In this document: positions 53,907 through 64,000 of the stretch, one piece after another | How the letters are laid out: the number at the start of each line of letters is the position of its first letter | How positions within the stretch are numbered: position 1 is the stretch's first letter | Assembly: GCA_033439295.1 (NCBI GenBank) | Contig: JAVTLE010000023.1 | Location: 1,655,484 to 1,719,483, forward strand | Direction: 5' to 3' | DNA length: 64,000 bases | Origin: Deuterostichococcus epilithicus | Taxonomy: Eukaryota > Chlorophyta > Trebouxiophyceae > Prasiolales > Stichococcaceae | Notes under the pieces: model-generated | Database searches by the model: none | Told to the model about the DNA's origin: nothing | What the model saw: the letters and a program-made list of their open reading frames with translations, nothing else | Made by a program: the position numbers and the translations under genes

Positions 53907-56900
53907 ATGGAAACGACGTGGTGCATACAGCGGCGAAGAGGCGGCGGAGCGACGCAGATGCACAGGGCGATGAGCCGATGCCAGACGCACCTTGTGAGTT
54001 CCTTTCAGATGCCTTGTCACGGCAGTCCACGTCGCATCAGTCCTCTACATGCCTCCACACCGTTCCGAGGCGCATGCTGAGTGTGGTGTGCGCGCCATCC
54101 TGCAGCACCGGCCAACAAACCGGCCGGCAAGGCCCACAGCACAGAGGACTTCACCTCCTGGCCGGTGCACAACCTCATGAAGCTGTACTACAGTGAGTCC
54201 TGCGTCACAAGCGTTCATTGACGACTAAGAACAAGGATGTTCATGCACCATGCACCCGAGCTCATAAGCGAGCCTCCTCCTCGAGCCTGCCATTTGCATC
54301 GCAGGCCGGCTGTTTCCGCACCAGGAGTTCTACAAGTGGCTGGCCTATGGCAACGGTGAGTCGATTGCGTCAGCATCGCCGTCATCCGGCGCTAAAGTGG
54401 ATGCTATCACTGTCGAAGTTGGGCTCTGCGCTCAGAGCTGCTTTGACTGGCGCCTCCTACAGACGGCAAGCACCCGGGGGCTGACCAGACATTCTTTCAG
54501 CGCCGCGAGTTCTGCTTCACGCTGGAAAACGACATCTTCGTGCGGTACCAGTCGTTCAAGGTGAGCGGCTGTGCCACTGCTGACTGTTGCGACTCTTTCA
54601 CGGCCTTTTCGCTGCAAGTTAAAAGCAATGTCGAGAAAGAGATTTCTCAGAAGGGAATCTGGACTTGTGGCTACAGGACGGGGCGGAGCTGGCATCAGCA
54701 CTCACAGCGCGGTTACCAGCCAAGATTGACATCGGCGCAGTGTATTCTGCGGACCCTGCGCAGCGCAAGACCTACGGAGGCGAGCACGACTTCATTTCTT
54801 TGCGGATGATGCCCAGTCTGCATTGTGCTCTAGCACACGCGCCGTTGGTGTTTGAACTACCACTCTGTGGGTGGCAACCCTGACGTCCGTGCCGCTCGGT
54901 GCCGCTGCAGATGGCAAGTTCATTGCGGTGTCGCGGGAGCTGGTGTTCGACATCGATCTCACAGACTATGACGACGTACGCACCTGCGGCAGCGGCGGCC
55001 ACATCTGCAACGCCTGCTGGCCCCTCATGGCGGTCGCCATCAAGGTCAGCATGGGTGCTGCCATTGGCCGGCTGCTGCATGGCAGCAGGATGGTCCCGTC
55101 AATGTTTGTCAGTGGTTTGGAGAGACTGGGAAGCGCGATGCGCCTCCTATTTTCCTCGTTTCAACTGGATGTTAATCCATTCTGCCACAATCTCCCCGCA
55201 GGTGCTGGACCGGGGGCTGCGGGAGGACTTTGGCTTCGAGCACATCCTGTGGGTGTTCTCCGGGCGGCGCGGCATCCACTGCTGGGTGTGCGACAGCAGG
55301 TAGCCCACTTTCCGTGTGTTCCTTCCGAGACCGCTGCGTTGCCTGGTCTGAATGTCCTTTGAACGGTTCGAGACTCTGTGAATGGCCTGCCTGCGATGAG
55401 AGTGTGCACGCTCCAGCAGCAGCGTTTCGGCAAGCCAGCCTGTTCGACACTCCTGAGCCATGCTGCATGACGCGGCGCAGCGCACGGCATATGACGGACG
55501 AGCAGCGGTCGGCGCTCGCAGCGTACTTTGGCGTGTACAAGGGCCAGGAGGAGGGGCTGGCCAAAATGTACCTCACGACGCCGGACCACCCTTCAGTGGC
55601 CCGTGCCTATGGCCTCCTCAACGCCGCCTGGCGTGAGGTGCCCGCTACCCTGTCCTGCTGGCGTGCTGCTGGACACTATGTCTGTGGGCACTTGTGCTCC
55701 ACAGACGACCATCAGCTTTTCACTCTGGCTATCCGTAAGGCATCCGGAGGGTGGCTGTCTGAGTGCCTGGAGGGCTGTGAGGCGCCGAGGGTTTACAGCG
55801 ATGGGAGCGCTTCTGCATTGCCTTGACCGTCCTACACTCCAATTCATTCCGTCTCAGCTGGGACAGGCACCAGCCTGTGCAGACGCTGTCCCGCAGCTGA
55901 CACGCCATGTCTGGCCATCGGTGCAGCGGGTGCTGCCGGAGCAGGACCTGCTGATGCAGCCAGAGCAGCAGGAGCAGCTGCTGCGCTACATCCCTTGCGA
56001 CGCCACGCGCGCCGAGGTGCGGGCAGAATGGCGGAAAAAGGCGCGCCCCGGGGAGGACGCCAACCTGCAGCGCTGGGAGGCCCTGGAGCGAGTGTGCGAC
56101 TCGGTGAGGGCACCTGCGATGTACTGCCTGTGCATGCGCTCCGCGTCTGCGGTGACAGCTGCAGCGGCCCTGGCCGCCCTGTCTGCCAAATCGGAGGGCA
56201 GCCTAGGTATTGCTGTCTGAGAGCAACGCATTGTTTGGTCGCTGACTTCCCAACTGTGGTCGGCAAAATTGCTGCAGAAGCGTTCAGCCTGTCGGCTGTT
56301 GAGAAAAGGCGCAGCCTGAAAAGAGCACCTCAACAGACCAGGCCTCAATCCGCCTGCCTTTTGTGCCGCGGCGCAGGCGGGCCGGGCGCTAAAGAGCGAC
56401 AAGGGGGCAGAAGCGCGGCTGAAGGAGGGCATCAAGGGCGCGTCCAAGCGCATCGTGCTGGCGTACACCTACCCGCGCCTCGACATCGAGGTCTCCAAGA
56501 AGATGAACCACCTGCTCAAGGCGCCCTTCTGCGTGCACCCCAAGACCGGCAAGGTGCTGCCCTCCTGAAGCCCGTCCTGCCCTCCCACCCGCTGTCCGGC
56601 AGGAGGGATTGTTTTCAGCTGCTCAATAGCAGCCGGGCGGTGGTGCGAGGTTTCCACAGTCAATCCAGCAGGTGCTGGTCTGTGATGATGGCTGTGGGCG
56701 TGCAGCTGGTCTGCTGCGTGTGCTTGATGAAGCGCGCGCTTGATGTGGTTGAGCACATGTGAACATGGCCCTCGGCCAGGCGACAGCCACACAACGTCAC
56801 GCAAGCCCTGGCCTGGCGCAGGTGTGCGTGCCGCTGGACCCGGCCACCGCGGACGAGTTCGATCCGGAGGTGGTGCCCACCGTTGGCAGCCTGCTCAACG

Positions 56901-57244
56901 AGCTCAACGCCAACAGCAGCGGCTGCGCTGGCGGCAAGGTGAGCGAGACATGATAATCGTCGCGGGCGCCGGACCTCTGCGTATGACCTGCACACGGCCT
57001 GCACGTCTTCAGTGATCTGACTATGCAAGCGCTGTTTGGTGGGATGCGCTTTTCGGCATGTGCCCGGTCCAGACCTCTCCTGTTGCCGCTAGCGCAGGGC
57101 GAGGAGTGGGGCAACACATCGCTGGCGCCGGTCATGAATAGGTTCCAGCGGGGCTTCCTGAAGGGCCTACATGACGCCTGTCACATGGAGATGACCAACC
57201 AGGGCAAGTTTTCCGCCCAGGCCGCCCAGCCATTGAGCTGGTGA
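53907..57244 (+). CDS. PRIM1: DNA primase small (catalytic) subunit
   Basis: The subunit makes the RNA primer within DNA polymerase alpha-primase. Twelve exons join in phase to 468 residues (human 420): 53907-53993, 54132-54192, 54305-54355, 54463-54560, 54677-54779, 54911-55044, 55202-55299, 55481-55637, 55927-56103, 56377-56553, 56822-56938, 57098-57244. Landmarks: [48 protein letters not shown], the catalytic carboxylates in [15 protein letters not shown], a zinc site ([12 protein letters not shown]), the nucleotide-binding [34 protein letters not shown] and VHPKTGK. All expected active-site residues are present. The junction at 54779/54911 appears to use a GC donor (AG|GCGAGC), although a weak GT donor downstream would also keep the phase. 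The ATG at 53907 fits the phase, but exon 1 is not conserved. Confidence 0.93.
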
Positions 57245-57710
57245 TGCGCCGCAATGCCGCTGCAGGAATCTATGCCAACAAGCCTTGTGGTTTTGTGTGC
57301 ACTGAGATGCAGTGCAGATATGCTGGTTTCGAGCGCATTCACCTACCTGACAATGACTGCTCACCATGAGTACATGAGTCACAGGACCACAAGTAAGGTC
57401 GAAACACCAAAAACAGCAGCAAAGACCATCATCAAATGTTATGGTTGCTTGAAGCGTGCCATGTGAGGCAGAGTTGCCCAGGTTCGTGCGGCATCCATAT
57501 ATGTCACGTCACCAACCCGACTTTGCGCACAAGGGAATAAGCTCGCATCGGCTCCTAGAAACATTCTGGGTGTTACCACCACTCCTGAACCCCATTCCCT
57601 ATTCCCCTGCGCTGAACACCTGCGGGACCCTGCGCTGTACCAGCTCATTTAGTACCTGTGCCCTGATTGCTGTTGGCAGCGGGCATAATACCTTGTAGTC
57701 CTTCGATCCG
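57245..57710. other. Spacer between converging primase and F-box/LRR genes
   Basis: About 465 bp holding two 3' UTRs. No gene or clear TGTAA signal seen. Confidence 0.45.
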
Positions 57711-59516
57711 TCAGTCCGAGGACACCAAATCGTCCTCATCTAGCGCATCGTCACTGCAGACTGCTGCCTCAAAGCGGTCATCGTCTTGCAAGAATGCCAG
57801 CTCGGGGCCACCGCCGCTAGGTCGCATGCAGGCTTGCTGCATCGCAACAACGCCCGCAAGCTCAAATGCTAGCTCAACAGCGTCCCAGCGGTCTTGACCC
57901 CCCTGGATGAAGCGGAGACCCAGCAGCTCCAGTGCATGGCACTCCGCGAAGGGTGCTCCAGTGTCACGCGTCCACGCAAAGTCGTTGAAGGTCGATCTGG
58001 GCGCATTGTCCGAGCAGCTCGCAGGTCGCACGGTCGAGGCCTTGGCTCAGCATGTTGCTCTGCAGGTCCAGCTTGCAAACATGCTTGAGGCGGCCGGCAG
58101 GCGGCAGGTTGTCGAGGCCAGTGTTGGTCAGCGCGAGCTCCTCCAGCGCAGTCAGCTCCTCCGTCAGGCCCATCAGGGCTGCAGCCAGGGCACCCTCTGC
58201 GCTCTTGATGCGCAGCCGCGTCAGGTTGGTAAGCTGGCTGAAGCACAGGTCCCCCGGCTCGAGGGTGGGTGCTACAAGCTGTAGGTCTTGCAGGGTCCGC
58301 AGCTTGCCAAGTACTCCTGGTATGGTCCTGCTGCGCAGCTGGATACTTGTCAGTGCATTCAGGGCACTCATCGAGTCCGGTAGCGTCATCTTTGGCGACT
58401 CGCACCAGCTCCACAGCCGCAGACACTGCGGCCGCTGCAGCCCGCTCACTTCCTCTGGCAGTGCCACTGAGCCGCAGGCCACGATGTCAAGCTGCTCCAG
58501 GATCTGCAGCTGACCATACCCCGACGGCAACTCGCCCAGAGAGCGTGTGTCGTCACCGACAATCTTGACTTGTCCCAGGCGCTTGCAGCATGTCAGGTTG
58601 CGGGGAAACTTGACGATGATGTTGATCTGCGTCACCGCGGATCCTGTTGCCCCCAAGACATCCGCAGCTCTACCAGAGGCGACTTGCTGGCCAGGGCAGC
58701 GACCAGTTGGGCGTCCGTTCGGCGTTCCAGGCCATCAAGGCGCAGCGGCGTCAGGCCGGTCAGTGTTCCAATGGAAGCGACCGTCGTGCCGGGGCAGCCT
58801 GCCATGCTGAGGCACGACAGGCTTGGAGCTGCGGGCTTTTAGCTCCGCCACCGCCATGTGCAGCGCCTCAGCAGCGTCTGCGGGTGTATTGTTGGCCACT
58901 TTCGCGCGCTAGTCATTGGTGTGCACCTGCACCGGCAGCGCAAGACTCCCGGAAATGCGCAACTTCAGAATTGCCGGCTCAGCACTGCGGTATTCTCAAT
59001 GACAAGGGGGGTTTGTACAGTTGCACGCAGGTGCACCTTGCGGGAATAATTCAGCTGCTTGAGCTCTGCAATGCGAGTGTTGGCGCCAAAGCGCTGCTTC
59101 ACCCAGGCAAGCTGCCGCTGCCAGCGGGCCTGCGACACAGCTTGCGGTTCTGTCTGCCCGTAGGGCGCCCGAGACTCTTGAAAACACACGTTTCACAGGC
59201 TGCTCGGCTTGCTGCAGAGCGTGGCAAACCGGCGACAGAACAGCGGCAAGGCGTGGCACCTGCACAAAACATGCCAGGACACTTGCGCTTGAACTGTGAT
59301 CCAGCTGTCAAGGAGCTCCAAAGGCAAGCATCAAAGCTGTTTCGAGCAACCGAAAGCACGTGCGTGCTTGGGCCCCCTGAGCTGCAAGCGCATTAGGCCG
59401 GGTATCTACTCGTCTGTTTACGAAAGCTGCTTGGCGATGGCCAGCAGCAGCTCATCAGGCAGGTTTTCCAGCCTCGGTCGAATGGCCCAAAGGAACCCGC
59501 CAGAAATCAGCTTCAT
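57711..59516 (-). CDS. F-box / leucine-rich repeat protein
   Basis: The first recognised exon (59516-59422) has an F-box start, RPRLENLPDELLLAIAKQL, which in such proteins binds SKP1 within an SCF ubiquitin ligase. A middle region around 58960-59190 (RWQRQLAWVKQRFGANTRIA) is not clearly assigned. LRRs fill 58830 to about 57960: LSCLSMAGCPGTTVASIGTL, LQILEQLDIVACGSVALPEE, LQDLQLVAPTLEPGD, LTALEELALTNTGLDNLPP and LKHVCKLDLQSNMLSQGL. The last exon ends with an acidic tail (DDALDEDDLVSSD) and the stop at 57711. The LRR spacing is irregular, as in many algal F-box/LRR proteins. Substrate unknown. Exon edges are approximate and the start may lie further upstream because the frame is open beyond 59516. 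Confidence 0.7.
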
Positions 59517-60354
59517 TCGCTCTGCTTGATGAGGGTCATGTCTGAGAGACGGCCTAGAAGGAGAAACGATAGAGCTGAACTCGGTCAATCGGCGTAAACT
59601 ACGGCGGGAGCCCCTCTGCAAGACGACAGTCGAAAACCCTTCCTTTGCGGCGCCCTTACTTCTTGGCAATACGACATACTTGTAGACGGCCAACATCCTC
59701 ACTTGATTGGAGACACAGACTGACGCTAACTTAGCTGACGAGTTTCATGATTGGAACATCTCGTCCTTCTCAGCATGGAAGAGCAGCGACCAGGACAACG
59801 GGGCCTGCTGCTAGCGGTGAGGTGCAACGCAGCCTACGACTCTGAGCTGCAGTAAGAACACCAAATAACTTCTGCCTGCTGGGCCACGCTGTCTGATGTG
59901 GCGGCGACGCAGCCGCCATTATTATCCATTGCCGCGGCATATGCCCGCCTGCGGGGTCGCTGCAGCCTGCAGCGGCCGAACAGTAGGTGGAGAATGTGCT
60001 GCTGCTAGCGCTGACGGCGAACAGCGCTGCTGAATGCTGCCTTCCTGTCGGGGGAGGTGCCCAACAGCTGAAATGCCAACTTGGTGGTACCCGTCTACGA
60101 AAAGGGGGGCGCAACTGACACGAACAAAGGCCCATAACGGTGGGCGAGCAAGTAATTGGATGCAGCGGCTATTCATCATGCAAAACACCCGCCTGGGGGA
60201 CTACACTGAGGGAATACACTGAGATGACTCACGGTAGCCGGTCCAAGGCTGCCGTCCGGTGCTGTCATGCCAGCATCCGCTCATGGCACTACCTGCAGCA
60301 TTTTCATTGGCACGCAAGCGCGACATCACTGTGGGCAGCTGCTCAGCTGTTTCG
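59517..60354. other. Unassigned region upstream of the LINE relic
   Basis: About 840 bp. Contains the presumed promoter of the F-box gene. Frames on both strands are short and match nothing I know; part may be further decayed retroelement. Confidence 0.4.
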
Positions 60355-61320
60355 TGGATCTGAAGGTTGCGTGCGACAACTATCCCCGGTGACAGCTGTG
60401 GCAGCCGTTGACGGGCGTGGGCCTACACGGCAACGTGCTGAGGGGGATCAAGGTGACGCACTGGAAAAGCCGCGCCGCATGGCTATCAATCTCGCTGGCT
60501 GCCGTGGCTACCTGCGCAAATGATGGCTGGTCGTCTAATCTGGATGTCCTCTCAGTCTGACGTCGTGTGGGCTGTACATTGGTGGCTTGTTTGAGCACTT
60601 GGACTCGGTAGAGGGGGCTTTGAACCGCTGCTCGACACGGGCAAGCGGGTGGTGGCGCTCATGTATGCGGACGCCGTCATGCTGGTGTGGATGATAGCCG
60701 CGGGATGGCAACGCCTCATCAACACGATCCCTGGCATTTATGGCGGCGAAGGCATTGCGGTCAGCGGCGCACAAATGGCGGTGGTGATGTACCAGAGCGC
60801 TCGACAGAAGGCAGCCCAGCCTAATGCTTGGCAGGGCGTTAGCGCGCCGCTGCAGCACTGCCATGCCTCGGCCTTGCCTTCACGACCACTCGCAGCGTCG
60901 CCGGCGGCATGCTGAAGGTGCAGCGGCACGGCGGCATAACACAACCAATGGCCTGCTGCGCCAGCGCTTCACGATGCTAGAATCCATGTCAGCATTGACC
61001 TCATGTTGCAGCTGTGCCAGACGACAGTCGCACCCACAGCCTCCTACGCTTTTCAGGTCAGGGGGTTGCAGCACATGGTGCTGGCAGGATGCAGAATGGG
61101 CCGCAAACAAGATCGAAGCAAACTATGCTCAAATGATGCGGGACCTTTGCGGTGTGCGGCGCTCACTGCCAGCACGTGTGATCCAGCAGAAGCTTTGACC
61201 AGATTCCCTAGCTGCGTGTAGAGAGGCAGCGGCAGACACTTCGGTCCTGGAACGCTCCAGCCTTCATGCCTGCGATCTCCGTCTTCAGACAGATCGCCCG
61301 GGATGATGTCATGACGGCGC
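60355..61320 (+). pseudogene. Decayed non-LTR (LINE) retrotransposon reverse transcriptase
   Basis: Three reading frames successively carry pieces of a LINE-type reverse transcriptase. At 60569-60620 GLYIGGLFEHLDS matches the FGLYIDGL block. At 60628-60830 LDTGKRVVALMYADAVML matches the catalytic YADD block, with the second Asp changed to Ala, followed by AAGWQRLINTI. At 60870-61060 GLAFTTTRSVAGGM and DLMLQLCQTTVAPTASYAF match the block after the palm. Frameshifts separate the pieces, and stops lie between them, so it cannot make an enzyme. Pieces before 60569 (60355-60530) and after 61060 are weaker. No ends, poly(A) or target-site duplication were found. Confidence 0.7.
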
Positions 61321-64000
61321 AGTTGGTGGTACCGTGTTTGCAGTGGGCGGTTGGGCTGCTGGAGTGTGCGGAAGACGTTGGCATGCAGCTAGCGGCACCA
61401 GATGGCCCGTGTGGGCTGCGCTGACGGCGACGCCATCACAGCCGCGGCTGACGTTGCGGCAGGGCTCGAGCGGCAGCGGCACGCAGTCTTCAGCCCTCGC
61501 ACAACGCCTTGAAATGCCGTCAAGTAGACGGCCTATGCACTCTAGTTCTCGTGCCCAGAGTGGGCTCGGTGAGACAACTTTTGGCACGAGGCTGGAGCTC
61601 GCATCTGCACGGTTCGTGACCGCGGTTCTGTGGGCGATGAGCGGCATTTGTTGATGATTTGCGCGGCAACGGCTGCTGTGTGGCAGCGCTTCCGAGGGTG
61701 TATGACGCGGCGCCGCTGACATGCATGTGGGGTGTAGATAGAATGTGCGTGGCGCTGTTCATTCTCGCATGCTTGCGGGACATGGGTTTCATGAGTGCAT
61801 CTGGCTGATCATCGTGCGATGTCTTGGCGATCAGGATACATATGACGGTTTATTTGGTGCTTTGATCACACCGTAATAATCCTTCTCTAGAATCTATAAT
61901 TAGTGGCTGACAGAGGTTCGTTCCTACAGCGAGCGAGCACTCGCGTAACTATCGGAAATGCCTGGTTCTGTTAAAAAAGTTAGCCTGCAAAGTAGTGCAA
62001 ACTCGACAGACAGACCAAAACACAACGTCACGTCGGATTCGCGCCAGGTCCCCCATGGCACTACTAACGACGCCCACCGGCGCTTGACTTCCAGGTTCTG
62101 ATGGAGCTGGGTATGTTAGCCGGGGTATGAACGTTGCATGCCGGAAGTCGATCTGCGCGTCATATGAAACCGAATTCCGGCTTTTTCTCGGAATGTTCCG
62201 CGCGACTACTTGGTGTAGCCAAAGCCCGACTTTCGCACACAGCAACCCAGTTTCAACCCTCGACCTAGCAGTCCGACTTTGCTACATCACTAATAATGTT
62301 GCGCCGCTCGCCGCTGCACCCTCGCCATCTCAGCTTCGTTGCAAACCCCCTACTATTCGGAAGAAAATTGCGAGCAGCACCACATCCGTCCGTGCGCCGC
62401 CGAAGCGCCGGCACCGCGCTTGACCGACGCTTGGTGGTGCAACAATGGTAATCGGTGCAACAAGGCCACACCACGCGTGTGCCGCCGGGCCAAGACTACC
62501 CGGGGATCTTTGGCCGCAAGGCTGCCGTGGTGCGTCGGTGTAGTGAGGATGCTCTTGCTCACCCCAAGCACACTCGGCCATGCACAATGGGTTGCCGCCG
62601 CACCGCGCGACAGAGAAGTGGCTATAATAGGTTTTGAGAGTGGTCAACGGCCATCGATAGGTTTACTTTGGCCATCGGCACCCTGTTATCTGGTGTGCCG
62701 CCGACTACGGCGGTCGTGGCTCCGCCGTGGACTCCGCCGGCCACCCCGCCGCTCACCCCGGTGCGAGCGGCACACCCTATGAGGTCCAACACGAGTCAGG
62801 CTCACTCCTCCGCACCTCTTGAGCTCACTTCCCACTGAAATGAAACAACAATGCCGGTCGCAAGGTGCAAGAATGTGGCAAGTGTCGGTGCGACGCTCGC
62901 GACGCCGTCGGTGAGAGCTCGATGAATGCCCTCGTGTGCGGCGGCAAGTACCAAGCAACATGCCGCCCACCTTGTCAACGAATGTTCTTCGAGTCTTCTC
63001 TTCCAAGGCTTTCCCAAGCATGCCGACGGCGGTGCGATGGTGTGGTGCCAAATTGGGTGCCGCCGCCGGCGCTTGTTGGTTGGTGCTTTCCTTCACCCCC
63101 ACCACTTTTTCCTTCACCCTACATCCCCTACATGTGAAACGGAGTGCCCAAACCTTGCGGTGGAGTGGAGGCGCCCCCTCTTCCCCGACAAGATTCAATG
63201 CAAGCACATCAGCTTGCACCTAGCGACAGGCAAGCAACGGCCGTGCTTTTGGGTGGCAAGCGTGGAGGTTGCCACTGGAGCAAGCGAGCGGCGGCGAGTG
63301 GATGGACAACGGCAGAGAATATTTGGCAAGCGGGTGCCTTCGCCACACTTGTTGCCGCGTCCGGCTGGCAATTACCTTCACGCATGCCGTACGACCGGCA
63401 TTCACCGCCGCCTTTGTGCCGCCGCACGACGGCGGGGCCGGCACCCGAAGTGGCAAGAGCGGCAAAGTCGAGTGGGAGCATCCGAGGCATTTGCCCCACA
63501 CTTTCGTGGCCTTTAGCCATGTTGCGGGCGCAAAGGTATGGCCAAGGTGGCGTGCGGGTGGTTTCGACCGATCACGGCGTTTCACGCCGGCACCGGTAGG
63601 CCAGCGGGGCCCCGCCCGCACCGACAAGCACCAAACCCATAGTGCCTCAAAACATGACGCCGACGCGTCCAAGGCCGACGGGCAGTTTGATGAGGCTCAA
63701 GGAAGCCATCCGGGCGATACGTGGTGACGGCCGGCGGCGGCGGCGGCGCCGGGGCCAGGGCGATGAGCGCCGCGGGTGGCATGCATGCACACCCGTGAAA
63801 GCTTGCGGCGCGGCGGCCGTCGCGCGCCGGCGGCTTCAGGATCGCAGAAGGCATCGGGAGAAACAGCCTGGTGGCAGCGCCGGCCGGTGCGAGCGCTCCG
63901 CCGGAGAGTTGGGGCCGGCGCCGCGGCGAGCACATGTTGACTGACACGCTCCCGGCGCGGCCGTGGCGCTTGGGGCGTCACCGGCGCCTCAACATGATTG
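61321..64000. other. Right-hand region with no supported gene
   Basis: About 2.7 kb. The stretch 61740-62340 is relatively AT-rich (for example GTTAAAAAAGTTAGC at about 61970). From about 62640 the texture changes: many GCCGCCGGC, GGCAAG and CTTGCC words, and medium-length frames on both strands without recognisable domains or clear intron signals. It could be repeat-derived, a decayed element or an unfamiliar gene. No telomere-type repeat was seen. Confidence 0.4.

Noticed and set aside
62802-63520. Several frames of 100-200 codons near the right end
   Set aside because: No recognisable domain on either strand and strongly biased composition; not supported as genes.

Overview
The window is nuclear DNA of a GC-rich green alga, most likely a trebouxiophyte (Chlorella/Coccomyxa type). 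The evidence: almost every protein is split by short GT-AG introns whose acceptors often read CTGCAG or GCGCAG; several candidate TGTAA poly(A) signals lie downstream of stop codons; and the content is plant-like (cytochrome c6A, a plant ABCB28-like transporter, a GFS12/WDR81-like BEACH protein, an At4g01810-type SEC23, a nuclear RbcR/Ycf30-type LysR regulator). No rRNA, tRNA or CRISPR was seen. I joined exons by hand from reading frame, splice phase and family consensus. No transcript data were used. Where exon phases add up, coordinates should be close to exact; elsewhere they are given as approximate.

Layout. 1-1246 (-): plastid-targeted RsmI-like 16S rRNA methyltransferase, cut by the left edge. 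1500-4052 (+): TIM50. 4845-9060 (+): SMU1 splicing protein. 9235-10757 (-): thioredoxin-like/phosducin-like protein. 11033-12865 (+): SR splicing factor (RRM, zinc knuckle, RS). 13338-15572 (+): EamA-type transporter. 15841-21008 (-): half-size ABCB transporter, 17 exons. 21524-22244 (+): cytochrome c6A. 22394-23044 (-): tubulin cofactor A. 23253-25527 (-): RS/RGG-rich protein with two RWGPE motifs. 25892-26855 (+): TAF11. 27751 to about 36534 (-): WDR81/GFS12-like BEACH-WD40 protein. 37141 to about 42935 (-): SEC23-like. 43556-46890 (+): FA-like/BACK/discoidin protein. 47217-52840 (-): two tandem LysR-type regulators. 53907-57244 (+): primase small subunit. 57711-59516 (-): F-box/LRR protein. 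60355-61320 (+): decayed LINE reverse transcriptase. The last 2.7 kb holds no gene I can support.

Functionally this is a normal housekeeping neighbourhood: mRNA splicing (SMU1, SR factor, RWGPE protein), transcription initiation (TAF11), replication (primase), mitochondrial import (TIM50), vesicle traffic (SEC23-like, BEACH protein), and plastid functions (RsmI, cytochrome c6A, RbcR-type regulator, probably the ABC transporter). Many neighbours are divergent pairs separated by 250-1100 bp.

The most unusual signal is structural. Introns of at least four unrelated genes carry decayed copies of the adjacent exon edge, splice site included, at a spacing of about 107-128 bp. Shorter versions sit at other junctions. 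Together with four or five apparent GC-AG introns this suggests an active small-tandem-duplication process acting on splice junctions.
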